Below, piece by piece: positions 22,566 through 33,632 of a stretch of 64,000 bases of DNA. The notes under the pieces were generated by a model. It searched no databases and was not told where the DNA came from. It saw nothing but the letters and a program-made list of their open reading frames with translations. Each line of letters opens with the position of its first letter. The stretch's first letter is position 1. The stretch comes from Adiantum capillus-veneris (taxonomy: Eukaryota > Streptophyta > Polypodiopsida > Polypodiales > Pteridaceae): positions 73,683,872-73,747,871 of the forward strand of contig CM043953.1 in NCBI GenBank assembly GCA_014529385.2, in the 5' to 3' direction. Position numbers and translations under genes: made by a program.

Positions 22566-23023
22566 AACCCTTAGAATCTACATCATCTGTTAATGCAATC
22601 AGTGAGAACACTAATGTTTCCCAAGTTTCTAATGATCATATAGATGAGTCTCTCATGGAGTGTTATGGTCATGTGAATAGTCAACGCATTGTGATCTTGT
22701 TTGATTCGGGTAGTATGCATGATGTGATAAGTGACTCTCTCGTGAAGAGCGCATGTTTAGAAGCTCTTCCAATAGATCCCATTGTGATCTCTGGATTTGC
22801 TCTTGGCATGCACTCTTCTTTCACGCATGAATGTTCATATGTGATAGTGTTAGTTCAAAATGTCGGTTTTCGTCGTAAGTTTGTGGTTTCTCTTCTCAAA
22901 GGATGTGATATGATTTTTGGCATCAAGTGGTTTAAAGATTATAATCCACAAGTCAGTTGGAAAGAAAACACTCTCTCTCTCTCGCAATCGAAGGAGCACC
23001 TCTCGTGGTTTCAGCCCATCTGA
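22566..23023 (+). pseudogene. gypsy aspartic protease fragment (D)
   Basis: LFDSGSMHDVIS near 22687 holds the catalytic Asp-Ser-Gly of a retropepsin, and DMIFGIKWFKDYNPQVSW near 22905 is the conserved C-terminal block of gypsy proteases. It would cut Gag-Pol. The frame is open from 22655 to the TGA at 23021, but reverse transcriptase does not follow; after about 22985 the frame reads unrelated sequence. A truncated remnant. Confidence 0.75.
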
Positions 23024-24071
23024 GAAGCTAGCGTTTTTGCAAGACAGATCAGCCCTCGCATTTTGTACAGCAAATTAGCCCCGGCGACAACAGAAGATAG
23101 CAGATTCCATAGCCACACAGCAGATCAGCCCAGCGTTAGCAGATTTCCACCGCAGGAAGACATTCAGCCGTAGCGTTTTTGGATTGCAGTTCAGCCCTTA
23201 GCGTTTTGCAGTTCCATCGCGACAAGATCAACAAGTAGACCAACGTTTTCAGTTTTCAGCAGTCAAGCATCGCAGTAGAACCCCCAAACCTCGCAGATCT
23301 CACCTTCCCGCAGCAGATCCTCGCCGCACGGTGAGATTCATCAAGGTTTACAGTTTCGGCCCGGAAAACGCAGATTTCAGCATCTGCGTTTTTAGTGCGT
23401 CGTCGTCGTACCGTCGTCATCGACATAGAGTTAGAATCCAGCAGATAAAGATTTGCAGATTTCAGCCTTAGCATTTTCAGATTTCATCCTGTCTCATCCT
23501 CGTCGACATCGTCGGCAAGTCCAAGCATTGTAGAGATTTGTGCAATCAATAGTAGACCACTCTCGCCATAGAGAGTGGGGCCTTCGGAGGAGGGTTTGAC
23601 AACTTGTCTGGTGTCGTATTCTTCTCTCTCTATCTCTTAGTCTCAGCACCTTCATTCACAGTGTCTATTCACTTTGTTTGTGTCCATTGCACTCTCTCAC
23701 TAAAGGAACGGAAGGCACTCATCTTGAGCAAAGTTCAACATTCACTTCCGCTGCACCTTACATGCGACTTCCTAACCTTGCAGGTTACAACCACCTCTCT
23801 TTGGCTCGTGGTTGAGACAGAATGGCAACTGAGACAACCCACGAGGGCACGTGGGGAATGACCTGTGTATAGGTGTTCTGTCGACCGAAAGGCTTTCGCC
23901 TGCAACCTGCTCTTCATAGGGTCTATACGACCTCTACAGGTCGAGACCATGCTAAGCGCTAAGGGCTGCTTCATGCACCGAGTAGAGCTAATGCTCCTTG
24001 TGCCTTCAATTGAGTTATCTTGTGCTCCACAATCTCAACACCTCCAAGCATCCGCAGACTCTGATACCACC
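23024..24071. other. non-coding region, probable element remnants
   Basis: 23030-23500 contains repeated CAGATTTCAGCC and AGCGTTTTGCAG words, similar in style to the D leader. 23500-23790 ends CCGCTGCACCTTACA, close to the end of the D LTR (GCGCTGCACCTTTGACA), so it may be the right end of a related LTR. 23860-24058 precedes a minus-strand primer site. No protein is recognisable. Confidence 0.4.
24059..24069 (-). other. primer-binding site, minus strand (element G)
   Basis: Minus strand TGGTATCAGAG, two bases from a TGTCGAG end at 24072. It implies an LTR to its right (24072 onward) belonging to a minus-strand element. Confidence 0.6.
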
Positions 24072-25171
24072 TGTCGAGCTTGCAGTAGGAAGCGAACTGC
24101 TTCTCTCACAGACATGGCAATGGAGGGCGTGACAGATGGAGAGATAAGATAAGGCACGGTTAGAGCAAAAATGAAAGAGAGGATTTTGGACCTTATTTAT
24201 AGGCTAATACAATGCGTTCACACAGGGTCTGTCCAAGTTGGGCTGAACCCCAACAGTGACGTGGTTTTCTATGGACACACCTATGCACTTGTCAGAGGAG
24301 TTCACACGAGATATGGCCATGCTCATGGCATATGGGATATCGACATTCCCAGAGAAGACACCACCATCTTTAGTGGACAGACACTTGCCACTTGACCTCG
24401 ACACGTCAGATCACTTGCTTACACAGGAGCATCTACATGGACTTAGGGAGAGGATCTTGGATCTCTTGGGACAGGTTCATTGCTTGGATCTACAGACTGG
24501 AGTGGGACTTCAGTGCTTTGGGAGTGCTCGTGTGCAGAAGCGTGAGAGAAGGGGGAGAGAGAGAGATAGGAACACAAACGCAAGGTATGGTGGAAGAGGG
24601 GGCGATCAGCCCCCCATGACTACCATGAGCAGAAGACCCTGACAATACATCAGATGATCTCTGTGTGATGAGATGTGGAAGTGGGTACCCCCCTGGCCCC
24701 ATATATAGGTGCCCAAGGGGAGGTAGGGCAATGCCTGGAAAAATCCCCCACGACCCAACAAGAAAATGATATATGGATATATATATGTGGGCACCCGGAC
24801 AAGGTGGGCGGCCGGCCCCAAACTCTGGCGGCCGGACCAGGAGCAACCTAGACTATGGGTGGCCAGCCCGGAGACATACTAGCCGTACATGCATGCCCTA
24901 GACCTGTGAAACAACAGAATGGTGTAAATCTAACACGTGGCAGCTCAATGCAAAACGTGGAATCCGTACAACCAGCCTTTACGCTTTGGACTTTTAAGCT
25001 TTAGGCCCCTCGGTTGGTGCTTCATAAGTTGGCAAGGCTTTTATTTAAAAAACCCTAACCCCTTCTGTTTGGCGCCCTCGGCAACACCTTCTTGGTTCAG
25101 TTCTTCTCAGTTAGAGTTTTTCAATTCTTAACCTCTTGTCTTCTCGGCAAGTCCTTCAGGTTGGTCCTGCC
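24072..25171 (-). repeat. LTR of element G, main part (split by element C)
   Basis: Inferred LTR on the minus strand. It ends CTCGACA at 24072 next to a primer site and has TATAAATA near 24197 at a sensible distance from that end. Its start would be TGTCACAAAGTGATGACATG at 43238-43218, on the far side of element C, the same opening as the family A LTR. Joined length would be about 1.1 kb. A second minus-strand TATA-like site (TATATATGGG) lies near 24705, so more than one LTR may be present. Not confirmed by a second LTR. Confidence 0.4.
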
Positions 25172-26403
25172 TGTTGCTAATTGGACTATTTTCTTATTTT
25201 TAATGATTAAATTTTTTTAAAAGGATATTTTATTATGTGCACTAAGAACTGTTAAAAGATTATAGCTATAGGAACTGCCATCAAGAACGGACAACTTTGA
25301 TGTGTCATTTGATGGGCGACGGTAAACATCGCGAAGGAGTTTCCGTAAGTTCGGTGGAAAGAGCCGGGTTACGAGTGCCCCTGATGCGTCACATGATGGG
25401 TGATGGGTGCATCAGTAAGGGGACATCCCGTAGGCTAAGGAGGAAATCCGAACTGAGTAAGAAAATACGCGTAAGAACGCAAGCACAAGAATAAAGATGG
25501 GTTCAATGAAGCTTTTTATGAAAAGCACGAACAATCGCGGAAAGGCAGACGCTTTCCCGCAAGGAATCTATGTTTGCATTGCATTCGTGCATGTGGTTGC
25601 ATCCAGGGATGCCTGGGAAGTGTTGTTAAATGCATTGGTTTTAACTTATAAGGTTTTATTGAGTTTTTGGGCAGGTTCAGACCAATTTTAAAATATGCCG
25701 GTCGCCCACTTATTAAGTGGGCGGCCACTTAGAAGATAAAGCAACAAAACCAGCCAAAAAAAAAAAAAAAAAAAAAACGGCTGCGATCTCTACGCGAGCA
25801 GTTATTCGTGCCATGGCCAGGGAGCTATAAAAGCACCACATGCCCTCACTCACGGGGGGTACCAACATCAGCAAGAGAAGACTCTGCCGCAAGAGATTGC
25901 GAGACTACGAAGCACGGAAGTCGCTTTTCCCGCGCAAGAGCGACAGGTATCTATTGTGGATTCGCCATACGAATTGTTGTCGCGTGTTTGTGTGGTTTGT
26001 TTTGCAAGAATCTCCCGTCTTACGGGAAGTCCCTTCACGGGAAGTACGGCTTCACGCCTAAGTCCCTTACGGGAAAGTACGGCTTCACGTCTAAGTCCCT
26101 TACGGGAAAGTACGGCTTCACGCCTAAGTCCCTTACGGGAAGGACGGCCTTGTGCCCAAGCCCTTTACGGGAAAGCACGACCCTCGGGTCTAAGATTACA
26201 GAACGGAGGGGTTTCCTCGGGTTCTCGTGCTTGTATAAGAATTCTCCCTGAATAAAAGAATACTCTTAACGGGGGGGGAGGGGGGGGGACCAGCCCATCT
26301 TCTGGTCCCCAATATTGTGTCGATCTTCTCCTTCTCTCATGTTTTCAAAGAATTATAATTTTCAGATTTTCTAAGTGCTCGTGTACGCTCCCGTTTTGTG
26401 ACA
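25172..26403 (+). repeat. 5' LTR of C
   Basis: TGTTGCTAAT...GTTTTGTGACA. It contains tandem copies of a ~37-bp unit (AAGTACGGCTTCACGCCTAA, about 26032-26150), a poly-A run at 25757-25778 and a G-rich run near 26271-26288. CTATAAAAG near 25825 is a likely TATA box. Confidence 0.93.
26032..26155. repeat. ~37-bp tandem repeat in the C LTR
   Basis: Three to four copies of GGGAAGTACGGCTTCACGCC followed by TAAGTCCCTTAC. The same array recurs in the 3' LTR at about 42846-42970. Its repeat frames make the small open frames in this stretch. Confidence 0.85.
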
Positions 26404-26404
26404 A

Positions 26405-26416
26405 TGGTATCAGAGC
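26405..26416 (+). other. primer-binding site of C
   Basis: TGGTATCAGAGC, one base after the LTR end. Confidence 0.92.
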
Positions 26417-26473
26417 TCGGACTCCTCTCTTTCTCTGCAAAGAAGGACGATTCCGGGAAGAACGGGAAGAACC

Positions 26474-27353
26474 ATGTCGAGGCAAGGGAGAAGTGTTGAA
26501 GAGGAGCTTCAACAAGTGCAAGCTCAGCTTGCGGAGTTGCAACAAATTTTACTGTTGCCAGACGCCCAAAAGCTTTTGGGCGGAATGAAGAAAACGAATG
26601 GAACTGATGCAGCCAAGCATCCAGACAACACTGTTGGCGTGAGACCACAGGAGGCAAGAGAAGAAGAACGTGCCGAGGTGCACAAAGGATCTACGGATCG
26701 GAATGAACGGCCTACTTCAAGGAAAGGCCAGGAAAAAGCGCTCTCTTTGCTAGACGAGAGCAAGGACATCTCTATCTCATCTCCATCTTACTCTCCTGAT
26801 TATACTTCTACTTCTCGATCATCTCGTCAGAAGAAGGAAGCCGCTACTGCTGCCACTACCCTACATCAACCTAAAGATAAACCTCGATTCAAGAAGCATG
26901 GTCGCAAGTCTCAACATCACATGAGAGTCTTCAAATCGGGCGACAAGGACATCAAGTTCGAAACCTACAACGGACGGAGAGACATCTCCAAACCACTGTC
27001 CTTCATGAGACAGTTTGAAGTTGCCTTTACCAATGGGCACTTCACAGAAAAATCCAAATTACGCCATGTGGGGATGCACCTCAAGGAAACGGCAAGTAAT
27101 TGGTGGTTATCCAAGATTCTGGAAGGTTCTTAGGCCAGAACTTGGGAGAGCTTCAAATCTGAATTTTATGAACAATTTCTTCTGCCTGACTTCGAGCAGG
27201 ACATACGGAAGGGATGGGACTGGCTTGCCCAGAAGGAACATGAAAGAGTAACGACCTATGTGGACAAGTATTGGTGGGTTCTTCTGAAGGTCACTCCCTT
27301 CGTGAAGATTGCCGACGAGGAAAAGAAACGAAAGTTCGAAGCGGGTCTCCAAC
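26474..27353 (+). pseudogene. gypsy gag, N-terminal part (C)
   Basis: Starts MSRQGRSVEEELQQVQ with a short coiled-coil-like stretch (EEELQQVQAQLAELQQIL), then a charged linker, then the retrotransposon gag capsid domain (SFMRQFEVAF, ASNWWLSKIL, YEQFLLPDF). A TAG at 27131-27133 fits a changed CAG. The reading frame continues to 27353, where the A3/A4 array starts, and resumes at 38147. Confidence 0.88.
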
Positions 27354-27909
27354 TGTAACAAACTTGGACACTCCAAGTCAAGAATCAACCGCGACAGCAC
27401 CAAATAACCACTTCAAAACAATTCACAGATCACAATAGATTTGCACTGGCCCGGCGGAGTTCCGTGCCTAGAGATATTGGCCCCAAAGACTGGCGCCCCT
27501 TTCGGTATTTCTTTTTGTATTAATCAATCATCAAAGTACAAGAGAGCGGTTAGGGTTTCACTCTCAGACTCTGCATCCAGATGCTCTGAGAAGTGAGGCC
27601 CTCACCACTAATTTAAAGGTTACAAGGGATGCCCAAAAGCAGAGCCCCAAAAGCTTTTAAAATCAAAAGCATCAGTTCTCTCTCTCTCTTAGAGAGTCTT
27701 TTCTCTTTTTTTTAATAAAAAAAAGCAAAAGCAAAATTCGCGTCGCTCATCGTTTTCCAAAAAAAAAAAATTTTTTTTTTTTTTTAATAATCCGCCTCCG
27801 CGATTTCCGGAATTTAGGGTTTTTGGCAAAAATTAGGGTTTGCAGGAATTTTAGGGTTTCTGGCAGAAATTAGGGTTTCTGCTGTCCGCCACGTCATCAC
27901 TTTGTGACA
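27354..27909 (-). repeat. outer left LTR of the array (3' LTR of A3)
   Basis: Plus strand TGTAACAAACTTGG...CTTTGTGACA. It differs from the other two by CATCCAG for CGTCCAG near 27580 and by the length of an A/T run. TTAGGGTTT motifs at about 27821-27883 are the reversed telomere-like motifs of the family. The polypurine tract (minus strand) adjoins at 27910. Confidence 0.94.
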
Positions 27910-28515
27910 TACCCCCCTCTTGAAAGCATTGTAATCGACCGCGATTACGCCTGCAAAACCGACAAAAGCCATAAACCGTCTTAGCAGACACTGACTGTTA
28001 GTACCTACGTACTAGGAACACACATCTAGCACATGTACAAAATCGACAGTCACATCACACGACATCACAGGACATCACCAGACATCACAGGACATCACAT
28101 GACATTCAACATTCATTCGGATCTTAGACCATGATTTATCGGCAATGTAGCTAGCAATCACATCTAGGTCCAATCGGGACCTCATCGATGTCCGATTGAC
28201 TAACCCCTATTGCAACCATGTCTATTCGAGATCAATCAGACCAAAATGCTGCAGTCATTTCGGCTATCAGTTCCTGCACTCACAAGAAGTCAAGAACAAA
28301 TCAGTATCATAATCAGGAATTCCATTTCATAAAGTCATCCAGCAGAATACTGTCAGCTCTCAGTATCCCTGAAGCTCAAAGAGACATCAGTGACTTTAGT
28401 ATCAAAATCGAGGCATCTGTTGACAAAGGAGTGGAGCGACTCCCCTCTTGTGCATCCCACTGCACCAGATCTTCGGCCAAGCTGAGTTTCTGGGTTCCGT
28501 TTGGAGTAGACTATG

Positions 28516-31185
28516 CTAAACCAAAACATCGAGGTAAAGTTTCACAATCCGAGGAGTATCTGCTAGGTCCTCCTCCTCCATCCACTTCGCATCAAATGCA
28601 GGAAAATTCTTGAACTTAACCAAGAACCGCCTTCGAACTTTACCCTTATTCTTCGTATCCTTATGTGCCAAAATCTGTTCAGGAACAAGGATCTCCTCGT
28701 TTTCTTCCACTTCGGGTTGCTCATCAGGCTCCCCATCATCAGGCACATCACCTTTAAAAGGTTTCAAGAGATTCACATGAAATGCATTGTGAATCCTCCA
28801 AGTATCTGGCAGTTTCAATCGGAAGGAGACATCATTTATCTTGTCAGTAATCTGGAAAGGTCCGTAGTATCACATACTAAGCTTTGGAAAAAGCCTCTCC
28901 TTTCCCTGTTTCTTTCTTAGGCGTGCCTTCTCAAAAGTAAGAGCACCCAATCATCCTCCTTCAGTTTCCAGTCGCGACGATGGCGATCCGCTGCCTTTTT
29001 CTGTCGTTCTTGAGACTTCTGTAAAGTCTCGCGAACCTTGGCAAAAGCCGTATCCAAATCTCGCGAATATTCATCCGCTTCAAATTTCTAATCTTTCGTG
29101 CTCTGGAAGGATGGAACCTTCGCAGCAGTTTCAACAATCTCACATGGCGTCTTCCCCGTCGAAGAGTGTATCGTGTTATTGTAGGCAAATTCCACCAAAG
29201 GTAAGTTCTTTTCCCATTGAGTCTTCTGATCCGAGATACAAGACTTCAATAAATCTAAAATCACTGAATTGGCAATCTCAAATTGCCCGTCAGTCTGCAA
29301 GTGGAACGATGACGAGAACTGCAACCGCGTGCCAATGTTCTCCCAAATTGCCTTCCAAAACAAACTCATAAATCTGGGGTCTCTGTCGGAGACAATCGTC
29401 TCAGGCGTGCCATGTAATCGGAAAATCATCGTGATCATTCTGTATTCTCGGGAGATAAAAAAAAATGAAATCCATTTCAATATTTTCCCAGGGGCGGGTG
29501 GGTATGGGTAAAGGCTGTAACAATCCCTGTGCCTTATGCCTGTCAAACTTGACCTTCTGGCATACCAAGCAACTGCGCACAAACTCTTCCACATCCTTCT
29601 TCAGTCTCCGCCAAAAGAAATATCTCTCTACCCCTTTCATGGTGGTAGCAATGCCGCGGTGACCCGTAAAAGGTGGACAGTGGCAATCAGTCATAACCTT
29701 TTCCCTCAACGGCTGTGTAACGCACAACATAGTCTTTTCCATCAAGTAGCCTTCCCGAAGGGTGTATCCAGCTACTGTCTCCCCATCCCGTATCCGTGTG
29801 AAAATATCTGCAAAACCTGTATCTGTGGCACACTGATCGACCATATCCTCGAAGCTCCTATGATGTATCGCGGAAATAGCCAGAACTAACGGTTTCCGAG
29901 ACAAAGCATCTGCCACCACATTCTTCTGTCCCTGCACATGGACAATCTGGAAGTGGAACTGTGACAAGATGTTCGCCCACCGCATCTGTTTTTCCGAAAG
30001 CTGCTTCTGTGACAAGAAGTAGCGCAAACTCTGATGGTCTGTAAAGACAATAAAATCCGCTCCGAGTAGGTAATGCCGCCACTGAGTAAGAGCATGGATA
30101 ACCGCCAAAAGCTCTTTCTCATAAATCTGTGCTGTCATCTCCGGCCTAGAGAACAAACGGCTCTCATAAGCTATGACATGGCCTTCTTGCATCAAGACCG
30201 CACCCAGACTACGACCACAAGCATCACAATATACTTCGAATGACTTCTGCAAGTCCGGCAAAGTCAAAATAGGTCCCGTAGTCAATTTCTCTTTCAATGT
30301 CTGAAAGACAGTCACCTCTGTGGGTCCCCACGAAAAAGGTACTCCTTTCTGTGTCAAGATATGCAAAGGGGAAGCAACCTCTGCAAACTTTCGTATGAAC
30401 CGCCTGTAGTATGAACATAGTCCCAAGAAGCTTCTAACTTCATGGACATTCCTCAAATCGGGCCAATCACGGATAGTCTCTATCTTGGCCGGGTCCATTT
30501 GCACTCCTGTTGTGTTGCTGACACAATGTGTCCCAAAAAGTGTATCCATGGTAGGAAAAAATTCACTTTTCTTTGCATTAATCACTAGCGTGTGATCTCG
30601 TAATGCCTAAAAGACTTGAAGCAGATGATCTCGGTGTTCTGCCTCATTCTTCGAGAAAACAATGATGTCGTCAAAGAAAGTGCCAACAAATAGCCTGTAC
30701 TCTCGAAAAATCCTGTCCATCATCCGGTTAAATGTCGCAGGAGCATTGGTTAAGCCAAAAGGCATCACCAAAAACTCAAATAACCCAAAAGTCGTCCGAA
30801 AAGCTGTCTTGTAGACATCTCCTGGCGCTATCCTGATCTGATGATATCCACTCTTCAAGTCAATCCTGCTAAAGCACGAGGATCCGTGTAACCTGTCGAG
30901 TATATCATCGATCCTAGGAATCGGAAATCTGTTCTTGATGGTGATTTCGTTGAGAGTGCTATAATCGATGCACATTCTCCAAGATCTGTCTTTCTTCAAA
31001 ATCAACAACACTGGAGAGCAATACGGTGAAGTACTAAGCTGGACAAGACCCTTTTCCAAGAGGTCTTTCACTGAGTTCATAATCTTTTCATTCTGTACTC
31101 GGCTCACACAATAAGGTGGCCGATTCGGTGGTGTGCTTCCAGATATCAGATCAATGGTATGATCTTCAGGCCCTCTCAAAAGCAA
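28516..31185 (-). pseudogene. gypsy pol (A3)
   Basis: Minus strand. RT 31185-30607 contains [20 protein letters not shown] and the catalytic FFDD ([17 protein letters not shown]). One in-frame TAG (30604-30606) then the same frame continues 30585-29401 through the RT thumb, RNase H (YCDACGRSLGAVL, TDHQSLRYF) and integrase HHCC (CLVCQKVK). The integrase core loses 101 bp and the frame after DLP-like LPRIQNDHDDF. The rest of integrase is at 29594-29088 and the chromodomain (KFKNFPAFDAKWMEEED) at 28818-28516. The RT is nearly open, but integrase is defective. Confidence 0.92.
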
Positions 31186-31403
31186 TCGGCATGAGCGTGG
31201 AGAAAAAAATCTTGGCGTTCTTTTCTTCAGGTCAAAACATATTCAACTTTTATCCATGGTTCAGTTCTCCCAAAAGAATGAGTAAGAAAACTGAAGTTCA
31301 TCAAGTACAATCTCTAAGCCCTTCATTTATCAAAGTCGCTTTCTCGGCCCGGTAGTCAACCACGGCGTAGTTCTTGTGGTACCAAGGGATCCCGAGTAGA
31401 ACG

Positions 31404-32398
31404 TCACTCACGTGCCCTGAACACCCCTGTCATTGCAAACGAAGTTTGCCAATGCTCGGTGTAATGGCAACATCCCATCCGGGTGCCAGTCGAACTACCT
31501 CCGCCAGTGGCGTCAGTCTGTCGGGCGCAGTTCCAAATCGAGCCGCCAATTCCAAGTGAAAAGAAGTTGGCCTTGGCTCCTTCAAAAGAGCTTCCTGATC
31601 CTTCACTTTGCCCAAAAAAAAAAACGGCAAAGTTTGTACTTTCATTCATTTGATTCGGTGCAAGTCCCACGCCATGTGGTACCGGTTCTACTTTTCTATC
31701 TGCCTTTTCTGCCACATTTCTCAGTTGCTCTCGAACTCTCAGACCTGTCGTCGTCTTTATCATTCTGTTCTTTCTGTGCCTTATCAGGGCACTTTGCGGA
31801 AATATGTCCATGTTCCCCGCATCCAAAGCACTTCCCCTCTCTGATGAAGCGAGCTGTCTCCTCAGGAGTAAGCTTGGGTCGTGCATCCTTTTTTTTTTCC
31901 CTCTGGGTTGCTCTTTTTCATTCTACTTTCATTCCCAGAAGTCTGTTCGGCTCGTTGTGTCATGGCCTCATCTGTGGGGTAGGTCAGACTGCCAGAGTGA
32001 ATGGCAAAGCCCCGCTTTGCATGACTCATCAACTCCTGAATAGAAGCTGACTTCTGTTCCAAGCAGTGATCTCGGATCTCTGTAGGTAGACCCAAGGTAT
32101 ATTTCTTGGAGGTAGAAGGTTTCTTGAGAGCGGGTTTCGGGAGTGGTGTTGTGGTTCTCTGCCACTCCATCTGTACCTCTTCCAAAGAGGTCTGGTTCAT
32201 ATATTTTGCCATCTTCGCTTCCTTGGCAAAATTGAGCATCATCATTGTTGCATCGCTGATCAACTGGCGACGCTCCATCTCTCTTTGCTCCGCCTGAGTA
32301 GGCCGAGGCGGGCCATACTCTCTGCCTGAATCTTCGTTGTGATCCCAGCCCGCATCTCCAGATGCAGAGGGAGTCGACTGATCATTGCCTGAAGCCAT
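31404..32398 (-). pseudogene. gypsy gag-protease, internally deleted (A3)
   Basis: Gag starts at 32398 (MASGNDQSTPSASG), in frame for about 130 codons past the start. Relative to A2, about 860 bp covering the Ser/Lys-rich linker and most of the capsid domain are missing: KKYT is followed at once by LGLPTEIRDHCLEQ. The zinc knuckle CFGCGEHGHISAKC lies near 31789-31833 in another frame. The protease catalytic Asp cannot be read; a poly-A (T on minus) run at 31613-31624 adds a frameshift. Confidence 0.85.
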
Positions 32399-32456
32399 AG
32401 GTGCCGCGGAAAAAAAATTCGGAGATTGGATTTCCCGTAGAAGAGAAATCGGCCGT

Positions 32457-32468
32457 GCTCTGATACCA
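32457..32468 (-). other. primer-binding site of A3
   Basis: Minus strand TGGTATCAGAGC, one base from the central LTR. Confidence 0.9.
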
Positions 32469-32469
32469 C

Positions 32470-33026
32470 TGTAACAAACTTGGACACTCCAAGTCAAGAA
32501 TCAACCGCGACAGCACCAAATAACCACTTCAAAACAATTCACAGATCACAATAGATTTGCACTGGCCCGGCGGAGTTCCGTGCCTAGAGATATTGGCCCC
32601 AAAGACTGGCGCCCCTTTCGGTATTTCTTTTTGTATTAATCAATCATCAAAGTACAAGAGAGCGGTTAGGGTTTCACTCTCAGACTCTGCGTCCAGATGC
32701 TCTGAGAAGTGAGGCCCTCACCACTAATTTAAAGGTTACAAGGGATGCCCAAAAGCAGAGCCCCAAAAGCTTTTAAAATCAAAAGCATCAGTTCTCTCTC
32801 TCTCTTAGAGAGTCTTTTCTCTTTTTTTTAATAAAAAAAAGCAAAAGCAAAATTCGCGTCGCTCATCGTTTTCCAAAAAAAAAAAAATTTTTTTTTTTTT
32901 TTAATAATCCGCCTCCGCGATTTCCGGAATTTAGGGTTTTTGGCAAAAATTAGGGTTTGCAGGAATTTTAGGGTTTCTGGCAGAAATTAGGGTTTCTGCT
33001 GTCCGCCACGTCATCACTTTGTGACA
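32470..33026 (-). repeat. central shared LTR of the array
   Basis: 557 bp. It serves as 5' LTR of A3 and 3' LTR of A4: a primer site follows on its left and a polypurine tract precedes it on its right. No target duplication surrounds it, so A3 and A4 are not two separate insertions side by side. Confidence 0.94.
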
Positions 33027-33632
33027 TACCCCCCTCTTGAAAGCATTGTAATCGACCGCGATTACGCCTGCAAAACCGACAAAAGCCATAAACCGTCTTA
33101 GCAGACACTGACTGTTAGTACCTACGTACTAGGAACACACATCTAGCACATGTACAAAATCGACAGTCACATCACACGACATCACAGGACATCACCAGAC
33201 ATCACAGGACATCACATGACATTCAACATTCATTCGGATCTTAGACCATGATTTATCGGCAATGTAGCTAGCAATCACATCTAGGTCCAATCGGGACCTC
33301 ATCGATGTCCGATTGACTAACCCCTATTGCAACCATGTCTATTCGAGATCAATCAGACCAAAATGCTGCAGTCATTTCGGCTATCAGTTCCTGCACTCAC
33401 AAGAAGTCAAGAACAAATCAGTATCATAATCAGGAATTCCATTTCATAAAGTCATCCAGCAGAATACTGTCAGCTCTCAGTATCCCTGAAGCTCAAAGAG
33501 ACATCAGTGACTTTAGTATCAAAATCGAGGCATCTGTTGACAAAGGAGTGGAGCGACTCCCCTCTTGTGCATCCCACTGCACCAGATCTTCGGCCAAGCT
33601 GAGTTTCTGGGTTCCGTTTGGAGTAGACTATG

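Larger units (their letters stand above)
18246..23023 (+). mobile_element. gypsy fragment D, interrupted by element E
   Basis: LTR, primer-binding site, decayed gag with zinc knuckle, and protease are in order on the plus strand. The gag/protease junction is split by element E at 19849-22560. Reverse transcriptase and everything after is missing: homology ends near 23000 within a CTCTCT stretch. The protease sequence identifies it as gypsy. The 3' LTR was not identified. Confidence 0.7.

Noticed and set aside
31433..32050. 205-codon plus-strand frame, repeated at 36549-37166
   Set aside because: It is the antisense of family A gag/protease and resembles no protein.
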